DNA of 64,000 nucleotides from Ruegeria sp. SCSIO 43209 (GCF_019904295.1 NZ_CP065359.1:248001-312000); one strand, 5' to 3'. Shown: positions 1-8,842, counted from the stretch's first letter. The notes: generated by a model not told the origin, from the letters alone. Translations and numbers: made by a program.

Positions 1-64
1 GTGGCCATACTATGGCACTGTTATATGGGCTGCGCGGTTGAACATTACGTGTTAATTTTTGTTC

Positions 65-499
65 ATGCCGCGATCTGCGAATAAAACCGTACCCACCGAG
101 CAAAACGTTGCTGATTTTCTGGCGAGTATTCAGCCGACCCGCAAGGCGGAGGAGGCGCACGTGCTGGACAGGCTGTTTCGTGAAACCACAGGTTATGCGC
201 CAGTAATGTGGGGGCCGTCGATCATTGGCTATGGTCGATATCACTATCGCTATGCGTCAGGGCGCGAGGGCGACTTTCTCGCAACTGGGTTCTCTCCGCG
301 CAAGGCGGCGCATTCCATCTATATCATGCCCGGGTATGCTGACTTCGGAGATGTCTTATCAAGACTGGGCAAGCACAAGCTGGGTAAATCCTGCCTCTAT
401 ATGAATAAGCTACCGGATATCGATCTCGACGTGCTTAGTGAACTCATCAAAGCCGGGCTCGAACGCTTAGATGGCATTTGGCCGGTTGAACCAACCTGA
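65..499 (+). CDS. DUF1801 domain protein
   Basis: A 145-residue soluble protein with the DUF1801 (YdhG/SufE-like fold) signature: a GPSIIGYGRYHY stretch near residue 50, followed by a GFSPRKAAHSIYIMPG segment and a C-terminal CLYMNKLPDID motif. The family has no established enzymatic role. I start it at ATG 65. A TTG at 59 is also in frame, and neither has a convincing ribosome binding site. It stands alone on the plus strand, 60 bp before gltX. The 58 bases before it hold nothing recognisable, so the upstream neighbour lies outside the window. Confidence 0.8.
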   Translation: MPRSANKTVPTEQNVADFLASIQPTRKAEEAHVLDRLFRETTGYAPVMWGPSIIGYGRYHYRYASGREGDFLATGFSPRKAAHSIYIMPGYADFGDVLSRLGKHKLGKSCLYMNKLPDIDLDVLSELIKAGLERLDGIWPVEPT

Positions 500-559
500 A
501 AGCCTCTTCTGGACAAAAACGCGCCCATGTGAGATGAGCCGCGCCAACAGGAGACTTCC

Positions 560-1885
560 ATGACCACGACCCGTTTTGCCCCGTCGCCCACCGGTTACAT
601 CCATGTGGGCAACCTGCGCACCGCCCTGATGAACTATTTGATCGCCCGCAAAGCCGGTGGTACGTTCATCTTGCGTATCGATGACACCGATCCTGAGCGG
701 TCGAAGGAAGAATATGTCGACGCGATCAAGCAGGATCTGGAGTGGTTGGGCCTGCATTGGGACCGGGTTGAGCGACAGTCGGAGCGTCTGGATCGCTACG
801 CCGAGGCCGCCGACAAGCTGCGCGAGATGGGCCGGTTTTATGAGGCGTTCGAAACGCCGACCGAGCTGGACCTGAAGCGCAAGAAACAGCTGAACATGGG
901 CAAGCCGCCGGTCTATGATCGTGCGGCGTTGAATCTGTCGGATGCCGAGAAAGAAGCCCTGCGTGCCGAACGCGGCAACGGCGTCTGGCGGTTCAAGCTG
1001 AACCACGAGCGGATCGAATGGAACGATGGCATTCTGGGCGATATCTCGATTGATGCGGCCTCGGTCTCTGATCCGGTGCTGATCCGAGGAGATGGTCAGG
1101 TTCTCTACACGATAGCCTCTGTGGTCGATGACACCGAAATGGGCGTAACCGATGTCGTGCGCGGCTCGGACCATGTCACCAACACCGCAACGCAGATTCA
1201 GATCATCGAGGCCTTGGGCGGGACCTGTCCGCGTTTTGCGCACCACTCGTTGCTGACTGGCCCGCAGGGAGAGGCGTTGTCGAAACGCTTGGGCACTCTG
1301 GCCTTGCGCGATCTGCGAGAGCAGGGTGTGCAGCCAATGGCCTTACTGAGTCTGATGGCGCGTCTGGGGTCGTCAGATCCGGTTGAGCTGCGCTCGGATA
1401 TGGCAGAGTTGATCGACGGCTTTGATGTTACACGCTTCGGTGCAGCCCCAACCAAGTTCGACGTGCAGGACCTGTTCCCGCTGACTGCGAAGCATCTACA
1501 ATCGCTGCCGCTGACCGATGTGGCCGATGCCGTTGCTAAAGCAGGTGTACCTGCTGAACTGGCCGAGCCTTTCTGGACCATGGCGCGCGAAAATATCACC
1601 ACGCTGAGCGATCTCGAGGGATGGTGGGAATTGTGCCGTGATGGGGCCGAACCCCTGATTGCAGACGAGGATCGTGAGTTCATCGCTCAGGCTGTCTCAT
1701 TGCTGCCCGAAGGCCCATTCGATGGGGAAACTTGGGGCACATGGACCAAGGCAGTCAAAGAAGCAACTGGTCGCAAGGGCAAAGGCCTGTTCATGCCGCT
1801 GCGCAAAGCGCTAACGGGGATGGAGCGCGGGCCCGAAATGGCGACCTTGCTGCCGCTGTTGCAGGTGATCCGCGCTCGCGGCTGA
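560..1885 (+). CDS. gltX: Glutamyl-tRNA synthetase
   Basis: Class I aminoacyl-tRNA synthetase that charges tRNA(Glu) with glutamate in the cytoplasm. The Rossmann catalytic core opens with PSPTGYIHVGN (residues 8-18, the HIGH motif) and carries the KMSKS-type loop LSKR at 240-243, followed by the helical anticodon-binding region. At 441 residues it matches the usual bacterial GluRS length. Alphaproteobacteria often carry two GltX paralogues, one of which may act on tRNA(Gln) with the GatCAB amidotransferase; which paralogue this is cannot be told by eye. A GGAGA ribosome binding site sits at 551-555, and an intrinsic terminator follows at 1916. Confidence 0.95.
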   Translation: MTTTRFAPSPTGYIHVGNLRTALMNYLIARKAGGTFILRIDDTDPERSKEEYVDAIKQDLEWLGLHWDRVERQSERLDRYAEAADKLREMGRFYEAFETPTELDLKRKKQLNMGKPPVYDRAALNLSDAEKEALRAERGNGVWRFKLNHERIEWNDGILGDISIDAASVSDPVLIRGDGQVLYTIASVVDDTEMGVTDVVRGSDHVTNTATQIQIIEALGGTCPRFAHHSLLTGPQGEALSKRLGTLALRDLREQGVQPMALLSLMARLGSSDPVELRSDMAELIDGFDVTRFGAAPTKFDVQDLFPLTAKHLQSLPLTDVADAVAKAGVPAELAEPFWTMARENITTLSDLEGWWELCRDGAEPLIADEDREFIAQAVSLLPEGPFDGETWGTWTKAVKEATGRKGKGLFMPLRKALTGMERGPEMATLLPLLQVIRARG

Positions 1886-1900
1886 CTTCAGGGTCAGTGC

Positions 1901-2512
1901 TTAGAATACGAAGGAGGCAGGTAAATCACCTGCCTTTCTTTGTTCTCCGGGTCGCAAAACTTGCGCCGAAACGCGTTGCAGGCGGTCATCCACGAATTCG
2001 GTCTCGGCCTGCTTCAATTGTTGGTGACGGGGATAACGGGGCTCGGCGCGGTCGTTCAAAATCGGAGCATCCCAACCATCGGTTGTTGCAAAGAAGCGAT
2101 CGGCGCCCTCTGGTCCAAAAGCCCGCAGATACCCTTGCACGACAACATCAATATAGCTGAGCAATAGGGGATGGTGATTGCTGGGCGCGGTGTGTCGATC
2201 ATGCGGGACTGCGTAGACAGCGATTTCCACCTCTTGCGTCAGAGTGTGCGTGACCGACCGTGTGGCTGGAACGCGGTCATAGGCCCATTCTCTTTCATCC
2301 AACGCGGCCCAGTCGTTTTTAGGAACATGGGCGATCATACCATCGATCTCGGAATCAGCATCCGGCACAGCGGTCAAAAACGCCACCGGGCGCAGATCCG
2401 TGTGCCGCCATGCGCGTCGCCAACCTTTCAGTCGCGCTGGGCGCGGGTCGGGGAAATCATGCGTCGACAGGTTCACGAGGCTGCCATAGCCGAAGAAATA
2501 AGGGTCTGCCAT
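1901..2512 (-). CDS. Gamma-glutamylcyclotransferase-like protein
   Basis: 203-residue protein of the gamma-glutamylcyclotransferase-like (GGCT/AIG2) fold. It has the family's N-terminal substrate-binding motif YGSL at residues 9-12. A candidate catalytic glutamate lies in LDEREWAYDR (E73 or E75). Known relatives cyclise gamma-glutamyl groups, for example in glutathione turnover, but the substrate here is unknown. The gene converges on gltX, and its last codons overlap the hairpin that terminates gltX. It starts with MADPYFFGYGSL and has only a weakly placed AAGGA upstream. Confidence 0.75.
   Translation of the reverse strand: MADPYFFGYGSLVNLSTHDFPDPRPARLKGWRRAWRHTDLRPVAFLTAVPDADSEIDGMIAHVPKNDWAALDEREWAYDRVPATRSVTHTLTQEVEIAVYAVPHDRHTAPSNHHPLLLSYIDVVVQGYLRAFGPEGADRFFATTDGWDAPILNDRAEPRYPRHQQLKQAETEFVDDRLQRVSAQVLRPGEQRKAGDLPASFVF
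1916..1943 (+). terminator. Intrinsic terminator of gltX
   Basis: Hairpin with arms GGCAGGT (1916-1922) and ACCTGCC (1928-1934), a 5-nt loop and a T-rich tail TTTCTTTGTT. It lies 31 bp after the gltX stop codon and inside the 3' end of the convergent GGCT-like gene, so that gene's last residues are encoded by the terminator stem. Confidence 0.75.
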
Positions 2513-2606
2513 GCGGGTCGCGTCCTTCTTTGACGATTGATGTATGTCAAACAGTCTTTTTACGAGACATGCAATAAAGCTTCACCTTGAGATTCGGGAG
2601 GCCCTA

Positions 2607-3053
2607 ATGCGGATTACCAAACGGACGAATATCGCGGTGCGTGTTTTGATGTATTGCGCCGCACATCAGGAACGGCTGGTCACGAAGGCCGAGATCGCCG
2701 ATGTCTGTAATATTTCAGAAAACCATCTGGCACAGGTGATCAACCAACTGAGCCAGCTAGACTATCTCAGCACACAACGCGGCCGCAATGGCGGCATGAC
2801 GCTGGCACGCCCGGCGGATCAGATCCGGGTCGGGTCCGTGTTTCGCCATGTCGAAGGCGGGTTGCCGATTGCCGAGTGTTTTGCGGATGCTGACAACACC
2901 TGCCCACTGACCGATGCCTGCCGCCTCCGGTTGGCGCTGCAAGATGCGGCTGAGGTGTTTTATGCGTCGCTGGACGAAATCACGCTCGATGCGTTGGTTT
3001 GCGACAATGACCAATTGCTGAAAATATTGCAGCCTGTCGCTTGTATGCGCTGA
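2607..3053 (+). CDS. Rrf2-family Fe-S transcriptional regulator (NsrR-like)
   Basis: 148-residue Rrf2-type regulator with an N-terminal winged helix (helix-turn-helix around residues 27-60, ending in the RGRNGGM wing). It has three cysteines at C91, C99 and C105, the usual place for an iron-sulfur cluster that senses nitric oxide or iron status. The C-x7-C-x5-C spacing is wider than in E. coli NsrR (x4, x5), so NsrR identity is tentative. I chose ATG 2607 because GGGAGG lies just upstream (2596-2601) and the Rrf2 consensus begins MRIT; the frame is open back to 2544. No NO-detoxification gene is adjacent. The stop codon is nearly back to back with the convergent ABC permease gene. Confidence 0.8.
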   Translation: MRITKRTNIAVRVLMYCAAHQERLVTKAEIADVCNISENHLAQVINQLSQLDYLSTQRGRNGGMTLARPADQIRVGSVFRHVEGGLPIAECFADADNTCPLTDACRLRLALQDAAEVFYASLDEITLDALVCDNDQLLKILQPVACMR

Positions 3054-3055
3054 AC

Positions 3056-5584
3056 TCAGTCGCTGGCGCGCAGTATACGCGCAGGGCGTACTGAAAGCGG
3101 GCGCAGGGCAAAGACCATCCCCGCGCCTAAGGTAACGCCAACACCGGCGATGACGATCCCAAGCGCGGATGGCCAGATGACCGCGAACTCTGTGTCGAAT
3201 ATATAAGTAGCCACGGCCCAACCGCCCAGAATTCCGGTCAGCAAAGCAACGCAACCTGCGGCTGCTCCCAAAAGGATTGCCCGCAGGGCAAAGCTGCGCA
3301 ATATGCGCCCACGGTTGGCACCCAGAGTCTTGAGGATCGCTGCCTCGTACCTACGCGCCGGTTCGCCCGCTGCCGCCGCACCGATCAACACCAAAAACCC
3401 GGTCAACAGAGAGACCCCTGCGCCATATGACGTGGCTGCCGCAAGCCCCGCCAGCAGGCCTGATACCCGGTCGATGGCGTCTCTGACCCGGACTGCCGTG
3501 ATGTTGGGGAATTGACCGGCCAAATCACGCAGAATGGCGGCCTCGGCCTGTTCTTCGGCATAAACGGTAGCGATGAAGCTATGCGGGGCACCAGCCAATG
3601 CAGAGGGGTTCATCGACATGACAAAACCCATTCCTGCAGTAGAGAAATCAACCTCACGCAGCGATGTGAGTTCAGCTGTGATATCGCGGCCCAGGATATT
3701 AACGGTCAGCTCATCGCCCAGTTTCAGGCCCATCTCGTCGGCCTCTTCTGCGGCAAAGCTGACTTGCGGTGGGCCGCTGTAGTCCTCTGGCCACCAAACC
3801 CCGTCAGTCACGCGGGCATTCCGTGGGGGGCGGGCAGAGTAGGTTACGCCCCGGTCGCCGTCCAGAACCCAGTGATCGCCTGCAATCTCGCGCGCGGGTC
3901 GCCCATTGATTTTGGTAATGATCCCACGCAGCATCGGAGCGCTTTCTACCCGACTGACGGCAGGGTCAGTGTCGAGACGTTCGCTGAACCCGGGCATCTG
4001 ATCCTTCTGGATATCGACGAAGAAATACGAGGGTGCGACCTCAGGCAAGTTGCCCGAAATCGCATTGCGTAGCGTGCCGTCGATCTGCCCAACCGCCGCA
4101 AGGACCGAAAGGCCGAGCCCAAGGGACAGGACCACCGATGCTGCGCCTTCGCGTGGGTCAGAGATGGCGGACAACGCCCACCGCAGGGCTGGACGCCCTC
4201 TGGCCCAAGGAGCGCCCGCGCGGGCCAATTTGCGAATGGCAATGGCAGAAAGGGTCAGCAAAGTGAGCGCCCCCGCCAGACCTGCGCTTGTCCAGAGGGT
4301 CAACCGGGTTGAACCGCTGAACCAAGCGGCGGCTCCGATCAGTGCGGCCAGGCCAATTGCAGTCGCAATTACATAGATCAACCGCGGGAAGCTGCTTGCC
4401 GAAGTCAGCGCATCCCGGAACAATGTTGCCGCACGCACCTCCTCGGTTCTGGCCAGAGGCCAAAGCGTAAACAGGAACGCGGTTAGCACACCATAAAGTG
4501 CGGCCTCGAACAGGGGCTGCGGATATAGCGAGAATACAGCAGGGATCGGCAGTTGGGTTTCGATAACCGGTGCCAGCAGCATTGGAAGCGCCGCGCCCAG
4601 GGTCAAACCCATGACGATACCAACGCCTGAAAGAACGGCGATCTGGATCATGTATGTCTGAAAGATTGTGGCCCGATCAGCGCCCAAAGTCCGCAATGTC
4701 GCAATGGTTTCCGTTTTCTGGGATAGATAGGCGCGCACGGCAGCCGATACTCCGATCCCCCCAACCGCCAATCCGGATAGACCAACCAGCACCAGAAACG
4801 CGCTGAGGCGCCCTACAAACTCGGATATCCCCGGCGCACCATTGCGGGCATCAGTCCAGCGCATGCCGGTTCCCTCGAAGGCCTGCCTGGCCTGCTGCGA
4901 CAGCGCCTCCAACTCGACGGTTTGCGGCAAGTTCATCCTGTATTTGGTGGAAAACAAAGTACCCGGAGCCAGCAGGCCCGATGATTGCAAATCCTCGGTT
5001 CGAACCAAGGTGCGCGGTCCCAGCGAGAACCCATCTGCCGCACCATCCGGTTCGTGTTCCAGCGAGGCCATCAAAACGAACCTCTGCGTACCGAGATCAA
5101 ATTGGTCCCCAATCGCAAGGTTCAGGCGGTCAATCAGGGACGGAGCCATCACGGCGCCGGGCAGCCCATCGGCGCCCGCCAAGGCCTCGGGCAAAGAAAC
5201 TGCGGGTTCCAGAGCCACCGATCCCAACAACGGATAGGCCCCGTCCACGGCCTTCACCTGAGTTAACGCCCGTTGCGCGCCTGCGCCATCACCCGTGACG
5301 GCCATGGACCTGAAATCGACGACCTCCGACACTGCTTGCGCGGTGTCCGCCATCCAGTCACGTTCCTCATCGTTTGCAAAGCGATAGGTGAACTCCAGCT
5401 GGGCATCGCCGCCTAAGAGCGACGCGCCCTCTTGTTGCAATCCGGTCTGAATGGCTTGGCGCACCATGCCAACCGCAGCAATTGCTGCAACACCCAAAGC
5501 CAGGCAGGCCAGAAACACCCGAAACCCGCGCAACCCACCGCGCAGTTCGCGCCGGGCCAGGCGACCGGCCAGTCGCAGGCTCAT
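3056..5584 (-). CDS. ABC transporter permease, FtsX/YbbP-like
   Basis: 842-residue inner-membrane permease of the FtsX/MacB-like group. It has an N-terminal transmembrane segment (about 22-42), a large periplasmic domain, a three-helix FtsX core around 250-380, and a second periplasmic domain plus FtsX core at the C-terminus. This duplicated layout matches E. coli YbbP. It overlaps the ATPase gene upstream by 4 bp (ATGA type), so the two are cotranslated. The divergent tesA-type gene beyond the ATPase reproduces the tesA-ybbA-ybbP arrangement of enterobacteria. Substrate unknown; lipid or lipoprotein export is commonly suggested for this class. Confidence 0.85.
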   Translation of the reverse strand: MSLRLAGRLARRELRGGLRGFRVFLACLALGVAAIAAVGMVRQAIQTGLQQEGASLLGGDAQLEFTYRFANDEERDWMADTAQAVSEVVDFRSMAVTGDGAGAQRALTQVKAVDGAYPLLGSVALEPAVSLPEALAGADGLPGAVMAPSLIDRLNLAIGDQFDLGTQRFVLMASLEHEPDGAADGFSLGPRTLVRTEDLQSSGLLAPGTLFSTKYRMNLPQTVELEALSQQARQAFEGTGMRWTDARNGAPGISEFVGRLSAFLVLVGLSGLAVGGIGVSAAVRAYLSQKTETIATLRTLGADRATIFQTYMIQIAVLSGVGIVMGLTLGAALPMLLAPVIETQLPIPAVFSLYPQPLFEAALYGVLTAFLFTLWPLARTEEVRAATLFRDALTSASSFPRLIYVIATAIGLAALIGAAAWFSGSTRLTLWTSAGLAGALTLLTLSAIAIRKLARAGAPWARGRPALRWALSAISDPREGAASVVLSLGLGLSVLAAVGQIDGTLRNAISGNLPEVAPSYFFVDIQKDQMPGFSERLDTDPAVSRVESAPMLRGIITKINGRPAREIAGDHWVLDGDRGVTYSARPPRNARVTDGVWWPEDYSGPPQVSFAAEEADEMGLKLGDELTVNILGRDITAELTSLREVDFSTAGMGFVMSMNPSALAGAPHSFIATVYAEEQAEAAILRDLAGQFPNITAVRVRDAIDRVSGLLAGLAAATSYGAGVSLLTGFLVLIGAAAAGEPARRYEAAILKTLGANRGRILRSFALRAILLGAAAGCVALLTGILGGWAVATYIFDTEFAVIWPSALGIVIAGVGVTLGAGMVFALRPLSVRPARILRASD

Positions 5585-6276
5585 TCGGCGGCCTCACGCT
5601 GGGATTCCTCGGCGATACGCCCATCGCGCAAGCGCACAACGCGGTCGCATTTCTGAGCCAGTGTATGGCTGTGCGTGACCAGAACCAGAGTTGCCCCGTG
5701 ACGGTCCCGCAGTCCGAATAACAGATCAATGATTGCTGAACCGTTGGTTTCATCCAGATTTCCCGTTGGTTCATCCGCCAGTAATATATGCGGGCGCGGG
5801 GCCGAAGCGCGGGCCAGCGCCGCACGCTGTTGCTCGCCGCCTGACAACTGCGCCGGGTAGTGATCGATACGATGTGAAAGGCCCACGGCCTCCAACTCGG
5901 CCGCGGCGCGCTGGAATGCATCTTTGTGTCCCGCGAGTTCTAACGGGGTCGCCACGTTCTCAAGCGCGGTCATCGTCGGAATCAAGTGGAAATTCTGAAA
6001 CACTACGCCCATGGCATCTCTTCTGAACCGTGCCAGCGCATCCTCGCTCATTTTCGTCAAATCTTGGCCCAATGCGGTAACGCGTCCACCAGTTGCCTGT
6101 TCTAAGCCGCCCATTAGCATCAGTAGCGAAGACTTTCCGGAACCAGAGGGACCGATCAGCCCCAGAGTTTCACCCTTGCTCACAGTCAAAGTGATGTCGT
6201 GCAGGATATCCACTCTTCCGGCATTGCCATCCAGCGATAATGCGGCATCTTGGAGGGTGAGAACGGGTGTCGTCAT
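5581..6276 (-). CDS. ABC transporter ATP-binding protein, YbbA-like
   Basis: 231-residue nucleotide-binding subunit of the LolD/MacB/YbbA group. Visible motifs are Walker A GPSGSGKSS, signature LSGGEQQR, Walker B ILLADEPTGNLDE, and a switch histidine in LVTHSH. It energises the FtsX-type permease encoded immediately downstream, with the two genes overlapping by 4 bp. The TesA-type esterase gene runs divergently from its 5' end. Confidence 0.9.
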   Translation of the reverse strand: MTTPVLTLQDAALSLDGNAGRVDILHDITLTVSKGETLGLIGPSGSGKSSLLMLMGGLEQATGGRVTALGQDLTKMSEDALARFRRDAMGVVFQNFHLIPTMTALENVATPLELAGHKDAFQRAAAELEAVGLSHRIDHYPAQLSGGEQQRAALARASAPRPHILLADEPTGNLDETNGSAIIDLLFGLRDRHGATLVLVTHSHTLAQKCDRVVRLRDGRIAEESQREAAE

Positions 6277-6306
6277 CGATCAGGCCATCAAGAGGGGTAC
6301 AGTCCA

Positions 6307-6966
6307 TTGGGATATGGCGCGATACAGAAGCTGCGCAAGGGTTTGATGTCAGGCGTGTTCATCTGTTGCGGATTTGCCGCGACGGCTGAGCCGGTGGTGA
6401 TTGCGGCGCTCGGAGATTCCCTGACACAAGGATATGGACTTCCGCAACAAGACGGGTTTGTGCCGCAACTGCAACGCTGGTTGCAGGAGGAAGGGGCGGA
6501 TATTCAGCTTATCAACGCCGGTGTTTCCGGGGATACGACCGCAGGAGGAGCCTCCCGCGTTGATTGGACTCTGACGCCAGAGGTCGATGGCATGATTGTA
6601 GCCCTCGGCGGCAATGATCTGTTACGCGGTATCGATCCGGATGTGTCGCGCGCCAATCTTGAGGCAATCCTGAACACCGCTGAAGCTGCGAATGTCGAAG
6701 TTCTGCTGATCGGCATGCAAGCCCCCGGGAACTATGGGATGGATTACAAGCAAAGTTTCGATGCCATGTATCCGGAACTGGCGCAGCAGTATGGCGCGAT
6801 CTATGCGGAAAGCTTCTTTGACGGGCTCACGACCGAGGGCGATCCTGCAGTCGCGCGCCAGTTCATGCAATCTGATGGCATCCATCCAAATGCCCAAGGC
6901 GTTGCGCTGATCGTTGACGCGCTAGGACCTTTTGTACTGGCTTTAGCGGAGCGCGCTGCCGATTAG
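6307..6966 (+). CDS. tesA: TesA-type arylesterase/lysophospholipase (SGNH hydrolase)
   Basis: SGNH/GDSL hydrolase with the blocks in order: ALGDSLTQGYG (catalytic Ser), NAGVSGDT (Gly), GGNDLL (Asn) and DGIHPN (Asp/His). Such enzymes hydrolyse acyl-CoA thioesters, lysophospholipids and aryl esters in the periplasm. The start is uncertain. TTG 6307 gives a proper signal peptide with a basic n-region (QKLRKG) and has AGAGGGG about 10 nt upstream. ATG 6346 would leave a signal peptide without positive charges. The frame is open back to 6250, inside the divergent ATPase gene. Confidence 0.85.
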   Translation: MGYGAIQKLRKGLMSGVFICCGFAATAEPVVIAALGDSLTQGYGLPQQDGFVPQLQRWLQEEGADIQLINAGVSGDTTAGGASRVDWTLTPEVDGMIVALGGNDLLRGIDPDVSRANLEAILNTAEAANVEVLLIGMQAPGNYGMDYKQSFDAMYPELAQQYGAIYAESFFDGLTTEGDPAVARQFMQSDGIHPNAQGVALIVDALGPFVLALAERAAD

Positions 6967-6975
6967 GAGGGTCCT

Positions 6976-7590
6976 ATGCCAGGCCGGTTTTTTCTCACAC
7001 GACCAATTGGCGAGATTGCTAAGTTCCTGAACGTGAAAGATAACGTAGGGCCTCAACCCCCGCGCAGGAACATTCAACCGGGTCAGGAGGTGACGGTATT
7101 GACCGGTGAAGGCTTGAAGATGATGCGTTGGGGGATGATCCCGGTCGGCAGGGTCAATGCGCGCGGACGTCCGGTGATGGAGACCATTATCAACGCTCGC
7201 TCTGAAACGGTTTTTGACAAAAGCGCATTCGAAGGTGTTGGGCGCGCAGTTATACCAGTTGATGGCTGGTACGAGTGGACCGGAGAGAAACGGCGCAAAA
7301 CTGCATGGCGTATCGCAGCGAAGGATGGCATTCCGCTATTATTTGCTGCAATTACGGATTGTTGGGAGGCCCCTGGTGGGCAGCGTGTGGATCAGGTCGC
7401 CGCAGTCACCTGCGAGCCAAATGCCGATGTAAAGCCGATCCACCACCGTATGGGTGTGTTGCTGGGGTCGCAGGATGTGGATTGCTGGTTACATGGATCC
7501 GAAGAAGAGGCGCAGAAGCTGATGCGCCCATGGCCAGAAGGTCGCCTGAGGATTGAACAAGCCGACGATGTGGATTGGTCGGCGGCTTAG
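6976..7590 (+). CDS. SRAP (YedK/HMCES-like) protein lacking Cys2
   Basis: 204-residue SOS-response-associated-peptidase family protein. Family members shield abasic sites in single-stranded DNA by a thiazolidine link through Cys2 after Met1 removal. Here the start reads MPGRFFLT, so the cross-linking cysteine is proline (codon CCA at 6979). The rest of the site looks intact: N73 in NARSET, E100 in DGWYEW, and H156 in the IHHRM motif. An AGGAGG ribosome binding site sits directly upstream, so the start is secure and no Cys-containing start exists nearby. It may be a DNA-binding paralogue that cannot cross-link, or one using another chemistry. Confidence 0.85.
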   Translation: MPGRFFLTRPIGEIAKFLNVKDNVGPQPPRRNIQPGQEVTVLTGEGLKMMRWGMIPVGRVNARGRPVMETIINARSETVFDKSAFEGVGRAVIPVDGWYEWTGEKRRKTAWRIAAKDGIPLLFAAITDCWEAPGGQRVDQVAAVTCEPNADVKPIHHRMGVLLGSQDVDCWLHGSEEEAQKLMRPWPEGRLRIEQADDVDWSAA

Positions 7591-8141
7591 ACCACGGTCA
7601 CCACGGTTCCAATCGGCACCCGGTTGTACAGATCGATTACATGCTCATTCAGCATCCGTATGCAGCCGTTCGAGGCCGCGCGACCGATGGTTTGCGGTTG
7701 TGTGGTGCCATGGATGCGGAAATAGGTGTCGACTCCGTTTTGGAACAGATACAAAGCGCGCGCGCCCAGTGGATTATCGCTCCCTCCCGGTTGGACATAG
7801 TCGTTGTCCTTAAACCGACCATAGGCCACCGGGTCGCGTTCGATCATCTCATCGGTCGGTCGCCAGGTGGGCCATTCCTTCTTGACGTCGATAGTTGCGG
7901 TTCCTGTAAACTCCAGTCCGGCTTTGCCGACGCCGCAGCCATAGCGGATCGCTTTGCGGGGTTCGGTTATGTAATAAAGGTAGAAGGAACGGGGAACGAC
8001 CAGCAGCTGACCGGGTAGGAATTGCTTTTTGACCCGCACGAATTGTGGCGTGGGATCATACTCGACCGCTTTCTTGGCGCTGACAACGCCCGGAAGCAGG
8101 CTGACGGCAGTACCGGCCAGAAATACGCGGCGTGTGAACAT
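7587..8141 (-). CDS. L,D-transpeptidase, YkuD family
   Basis: Periplasmic L,D-transpeptidase that would make 3-3 peptidoglycan crosslinks or attach proteins to meso-diaminopimelate. The N-terminus has a twin-arginine-like signal (FTRRVFLAGTAVSLL). The YkuD catalytic motif is complete: HG (H144) followed by ASNGCIRM (C160), numbered from the chosen start. Start 8141 is preferred because the ATG 15 nt upstream overlaps the GAGGGAT ribosome binding site. The gene overlaps the 3' end of the convergent SRAP gene by 4 bp. Confidence 0.9.
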   Translation of the reverse strand: MFTRRVFLAGTAVSLLPGVVSAKKAVEYDPTPQFVRVKKQFLPGQLLVVPRSFYLYYITEPRKAIRYGCGVGKAGLEFTGTATIDVKKEWPTWRPTDEMIERDPVAYGRFKDNDYVQPGGSDNPLGARALYLFQNGVDTYFRIHGTTQPQTIGRAASNGCIRMLNEHVIDLYNRVPIGTVVTVV

Positions 8142-8277
8142 GGTGACATCCCTCAAATGACCAAAGAAATCATAACGCTAGTTTTGAAATGATAGCGGAT
8201 TTGGTCAATCACCGGGGAGGAATAACCCGATTGTGATGTATTCCCTATGCCACACACGGGGCGCGGGCATAGCGGAG

Positions 8278-8299
8278 AGGGCGGGAAAAATCCCGCCCT
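8278..8299 (-). terminator. Hairpin terminator downstream of the cold-shock gene
   Basis: Perfect inverted repeat GGGCGGGA / TCCCGCCC (8279-8286 and 8291-8298) with an AAAA loop and one extra A-T pair, 9 bp beyond the csp stop. The csp strand lacks a clear U-run, while the plus strand reads CCCTTT, so termination efficiency in the csp direction is uncertain. Confidence 0.6.
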
Positions 8300-8308
8300 T
8301 TGAATGGC

Positions 8309-8515
8309 TTAGGCCAGTTCGATATTGTCGGCGCTTTCGCGGCCGTCACGACCAGCGCGCAGCTCGTACGTGACCTTCTGGTTGTCGGCCAGACCGGTGA
8401 GGCCCGAACGCTCGACAGCCGAGATGTGTACGAAGATGTCTTTGCCGCCATCTTCAGGTGCGATAAAGCCGTAGCCTTTGGTGGTGTTGAACCATTTTAC
8501 GGTGCCTGCGGGCAT
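8309..8515 (-). CDS. Cold-shock protein, CspA family
   Basis: 68-residue single cold-shock domain that binds single-stranded RNA/DNA and melts mRNA structure. RNP1 is KGYGFI and RNP2 is DIFVHIS, preceded by the canonical MPAGTVKWFN start. The start at 8515 has an AGGAGA ribosome binding site. The open frame continues upstream to 8707, but that part matches no family and is taken as 5' leader. Long leaders are common for csp genes and can carry thermoregulatory structure. Confidence 0.95.
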   Translation of the reverse strand: MPAGTVKWFNTTKGYGFIAPEDGGKDIFVHISAVERSGLTGLADNQKVTYELRAGRDGRESADNIELA

Positions 8516-8842
8516 ATCCGTTGTCTCCTGTTTAGTGCTGCCCACGTGGATGCGGCAGCCCGGCGTCGTTGTCTGGATCGATAGACTGAGCGCCGTAGAA
8601 GGAGACTGCAGGTCGAAATAGAAAAACGTAAGCCTCATGGATATGGCATCGGTCAGGCGGTGTGGCAAGGGCGGATTGTACGGTTTGTACAGGGGTTTGA
8701 GGGGCAATCGTCCGACTTGTACAAGAATCCGCCGATGGTTTTGGTTATTGGTTGGCAGAGCTTTGATAAGGTCCGGTTATTTATCTGGCGCGTCGGAGTG
8801 GCATTCAGAATCCGTTAACCCTCGTCATGATCAAGTTACAGC
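8516..8842. promoter_or_regulatory. Csp leader/promoter region with repeated TTGTAC motifs
   Basis: 327-bp gap between csp (minus) and the RAYT gene (plus). It holds three TTGTAC motifs within 50 bp: 8676-8681, 8685-8690 and, inside the perfect palindrome CTTGTACAAG, 8716-8725. The palindrome lies about 200 bp upstream of the csp start. This could be an operator, but no known regulator is recognised. The short open frames here look non-coding. Confidence 0.3.

Noticed and set aside
467..1246. Long open frame antisense to gltX (259 codons)
   Set aside because: Shadow of the third-position GC pattern of gltX; no domain and no ribosome binding site.
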